Assembly: GCA_018052735.1 (NCBI GenBank) | Contig: JAGPMT010000001.1 | Coordinates: 62,001 to 126,000 of the forward strand | DNA: 64,000 nucleotides | Direction: 5' to 3' | Origin: Phycisphaerae bacterium | GTDB lineage: Bacteria > Planctomycetota > Phycisphaerae > Sedimentisphaerales > Anaerohalosphaeraceae | Shown: piece after piece, positions 62,757 to 64,000 of the stretch | Numbering within the stretch: position 1 is the stretch's first letter | Layout: the number at the start of each line of letters is the position of its first letter | Made by a program: the position numbers and the translations under genes | Notes under the pieces: generated by a model | Seen by the model: only the letters and a program-made list of their open reading frames with translations | Told to the model about the DNA's origin: nothing | The model's database searches: none

Positions 62757-64000
62757 ATGATTCATAAACAAATACAAAGCATAAAGGATATTATAAGTCG
62801 GCAGTTTTTGCCGTATGTGCGCAAGCCCGCCCGCTATATCGGCGGCGAGTTTAACCAGATATGCAAAGACCTTAATCGCTGCGATGTTCGGATTGCATTG
62901 TGTTTCCCTGATATTTACGAAATTGGGATGAGCTATCTGGGTTTGGAAGTGCTCTACAGCATTATTAACAATCTCGAAGGTGCAGCCGCAGAGAGGGTCT
63001 TTGCGCCATGGTTTGAAGCCGAAGAAGTCATGCGGAGCAAAAAGATACCCTTGTTTACGCTTGAATCGCATGCACCGGTTCGCGACTTCGATATCATCGG
63101 ATTCAGCATGACCAATGAGCTTTGCTACACGAATCTGCTGAATATGCTGGATCTGGCAGGGCTGGAGATACGAGCAGAAAACCGGTCCGACAACGATCCG
63201 CTTGTCATCGTCGGCGGTCAGGCGGCCAACTGTGCCGAACCTATCAGCGCTTTTGCCGATCTGTTTGTGCTGGGGGAGGGGGAAGAAGCTGCCGTAGAAC
63301 TGATCAAGCTGTATCGCCGCATTCAGGCCGCCAACGGCACAAAACAGGATTATCTGGAAGCGTGTGCACAGCAGTTCTCGTATGTTTATGTGCCGAAGTT
63401 TTTCCAGGTGAATGATGCTCCTGACAGCAGCAGTTATGTTAAGCCGACAAAAGAGGGAGTAAGGGACAAATTTATGAATGCGGTCGTACGGGATTTCGAG
63501 AATGCTCCTATTCCTGAAAAACCCATAGTGCCGTTTGTTCAGACCGTTCACGACCGGGTCAGCATTGAGATTATGCGGGGTTGTCCCGGACACTGCCGCT
63601 TTTGTCAGGCCAGCTGGTGCCGGCGGCCTGTGCGGGTGCGAAGTGTCGGGCGAATTGTTGAAGCTGCTAAAAAGCAATATGAAGCAACAGGATATGACAC
63701 CGTCAGCTTGCTGTCCCTTTCGACATCCGATTACCCGCAGCTGGAAGAATTGGTCGAGGCCATGAATGCTGTGTTTAGCCCTCTGCATGTCGGGCTGTCG
63801 GTGCCGAGTTTGCGAGTGCAAAAGCAGCTTCAGCTCCTGCCCAAGATGGTCGCATCGGTTCGCAAAAGCGGTCTGACAATTGCTGTCGAGGCAGCCAGCG
63901 AAAAACTGCGCAAGGTCATCGGCAAACCGATAGCAGATGAGGACTTGCTTGCGGCAGTTCGGGCTGCCTTTGAAGCCGGTTTTTTGAAGGTCAAACTGTA
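62757..64000 (+). CDS. B12-binding-type radical SAM protein (TIGR03960-like), N-terminal part
   Basis: A frame open from ATG 62757 to the right edge (414 codons visible). The opening (RQFLPYVRKPARYIGGEFNQ, with IALCFPDIYEIGMSYLGLEV) and the B12-binding-like domain with DIIGFSMTNELCYTNLLNML and VIVGGQAANCAEPI are typical of the TIGR03960 family. The radical SAM cluster motif CPGHCRFCQ (CxxxCxxC) is present near residue 278, followed by YDTVSLLSLSTSDY and VEAASEKLRKVIGK. In many genomes this family is encoded beside a TIGR03936-type protein linked to tRNA or ribosome modification; the actual reaction is not settled. The C-terminus lies outside the window. Confidence 0.9.
   Translation, partial: MIHKQIQSIKDIISRQFLPYVRKPARYIGGEFNQICKDLNRCDVRIALCFPDIYEIGMSYLGLEVLYSIINNLEGAAAERVFAPWFEAEEVMRSKKIPLFTLESHAPVRDFDIIGFSMTNELCYTNLLNMLDLAGLEIRAENRSDNDPLVIVGGQAANCAEPISAFADLFVLGEGEEAAVELIKLYRRIQAANGTKQDYLEACAQQFSYVYVPKFFQVNDAPDSSSYVKPTKEGVRDKFMNAVVRDFENAPIPEKPIVPFVQTVHDRVSIEIMRGCPGHCRFCQASWCRRPVRVRSVGRIVEAAKKQYEATGYDTVSLLSLSTSDYPQLEELVEAMNAVFSPLHVGLSVPSLRVQKQLQLLPKMVASVRKSGLTIAVEAASEKLRKVIGKPIADEDLLAAVRAAFEAGFLKVKL

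Noticed and set aside
62709-63821. Reverse-strand open frame (370 codons) at the right edge
   Set aside because: The plus-strand frame from 62757 is a clear radical SAM protein; the opposite frame is its mirror.

Overview
The window reads as ordinary chromosome from a Gram-negative, flagellated and at least partly anaerobic bacterium. Evidence: genes for P-ring and L-ring flagellar proteins, an LptD-like outer-membrane assembly protein, a Lol-type lipoprotein exporter and a complete Rnf complex. My best guess is a Planctomycetota relative (Phycisphaerae-like), judged from gene content and protein style only; no 16S or other marker is present. I see no tRNA, rRNA, CRISPR array, insertion sequence or prophage.

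Layout. 1-7845 (minus strand): rod/hook/ring operon flgD-flgE-PilZ protein-flgF-flgG-flgA-flgH-flgI and the first codons of a further gene. 8442-9872: an NtrC-family sigma-54 activator. 10193-21991 (plus strand): a long flagellar operon with two TPR proteins, a second sigma-54 activator, fliL, fliM, fliN, flhA, a small membrane protein, fliA (sigma-28), two small unknown proteins and two lipoproteins, followed after a short gap by a FlgM-like anti-sigma factor. 22441-23676: a YkgJ-type cysteine protein and a coiled-coil protein. 23677-24818: no protein gene, but a strongly structured RNA candidate with its own terminator and a sigma-28-like promoter. 24819-29981: CheY-like protein, AddA helicase-nuclease, and a divergent LexA-like XRE-S24 repressor. 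30122-44390: lptD, fbaA, an S41 protease, lysS, a LolCDE-like exporter, ilvE, a polyprenyl synthase and an outer-membrane barrel. 44612-55824: folC, tkt, pfkA, mfd, glyA and a Gfo/Idh oxidoreductase. 56007-61609: small cysteine membrane protein plus rnfCDGEAB; then apbE (opposite strand) and the start of a B12-binding-type radical SAM protein cut by the window edge.

How it fits together. Two near-perfect sigma-54 promoters flank the first NtrC-type activator: one fires left into the rod/hook operon, the other right into the fliLMN-flhA-fliA operon. Making FliA from a sigma-54 operon and placing a FlgM-like protein after it is the usual three-step flagellar cascade. Both sigma-54 activators have lost the phospho-accepting aspartate of their receiver domains, so phosphorylation is probably not the signal. 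The rod/hook operon also carries a membrane-anchored PilZ protein, suggesting a c-di-GMP link. ApbE beside rnf fits covalent FMN loading of RnfG and RnfD.

Most unusual items: the structured RNA and sigma-28-like promoter at 24353-24590, a perfect-box sigma-28-like promoter pointing antisense at 22000-22027, the block of uncharacterised small proteins around fliA, and several genes whose -10 box sits 6-8 bases before the ATG (leaderless mRNAs).
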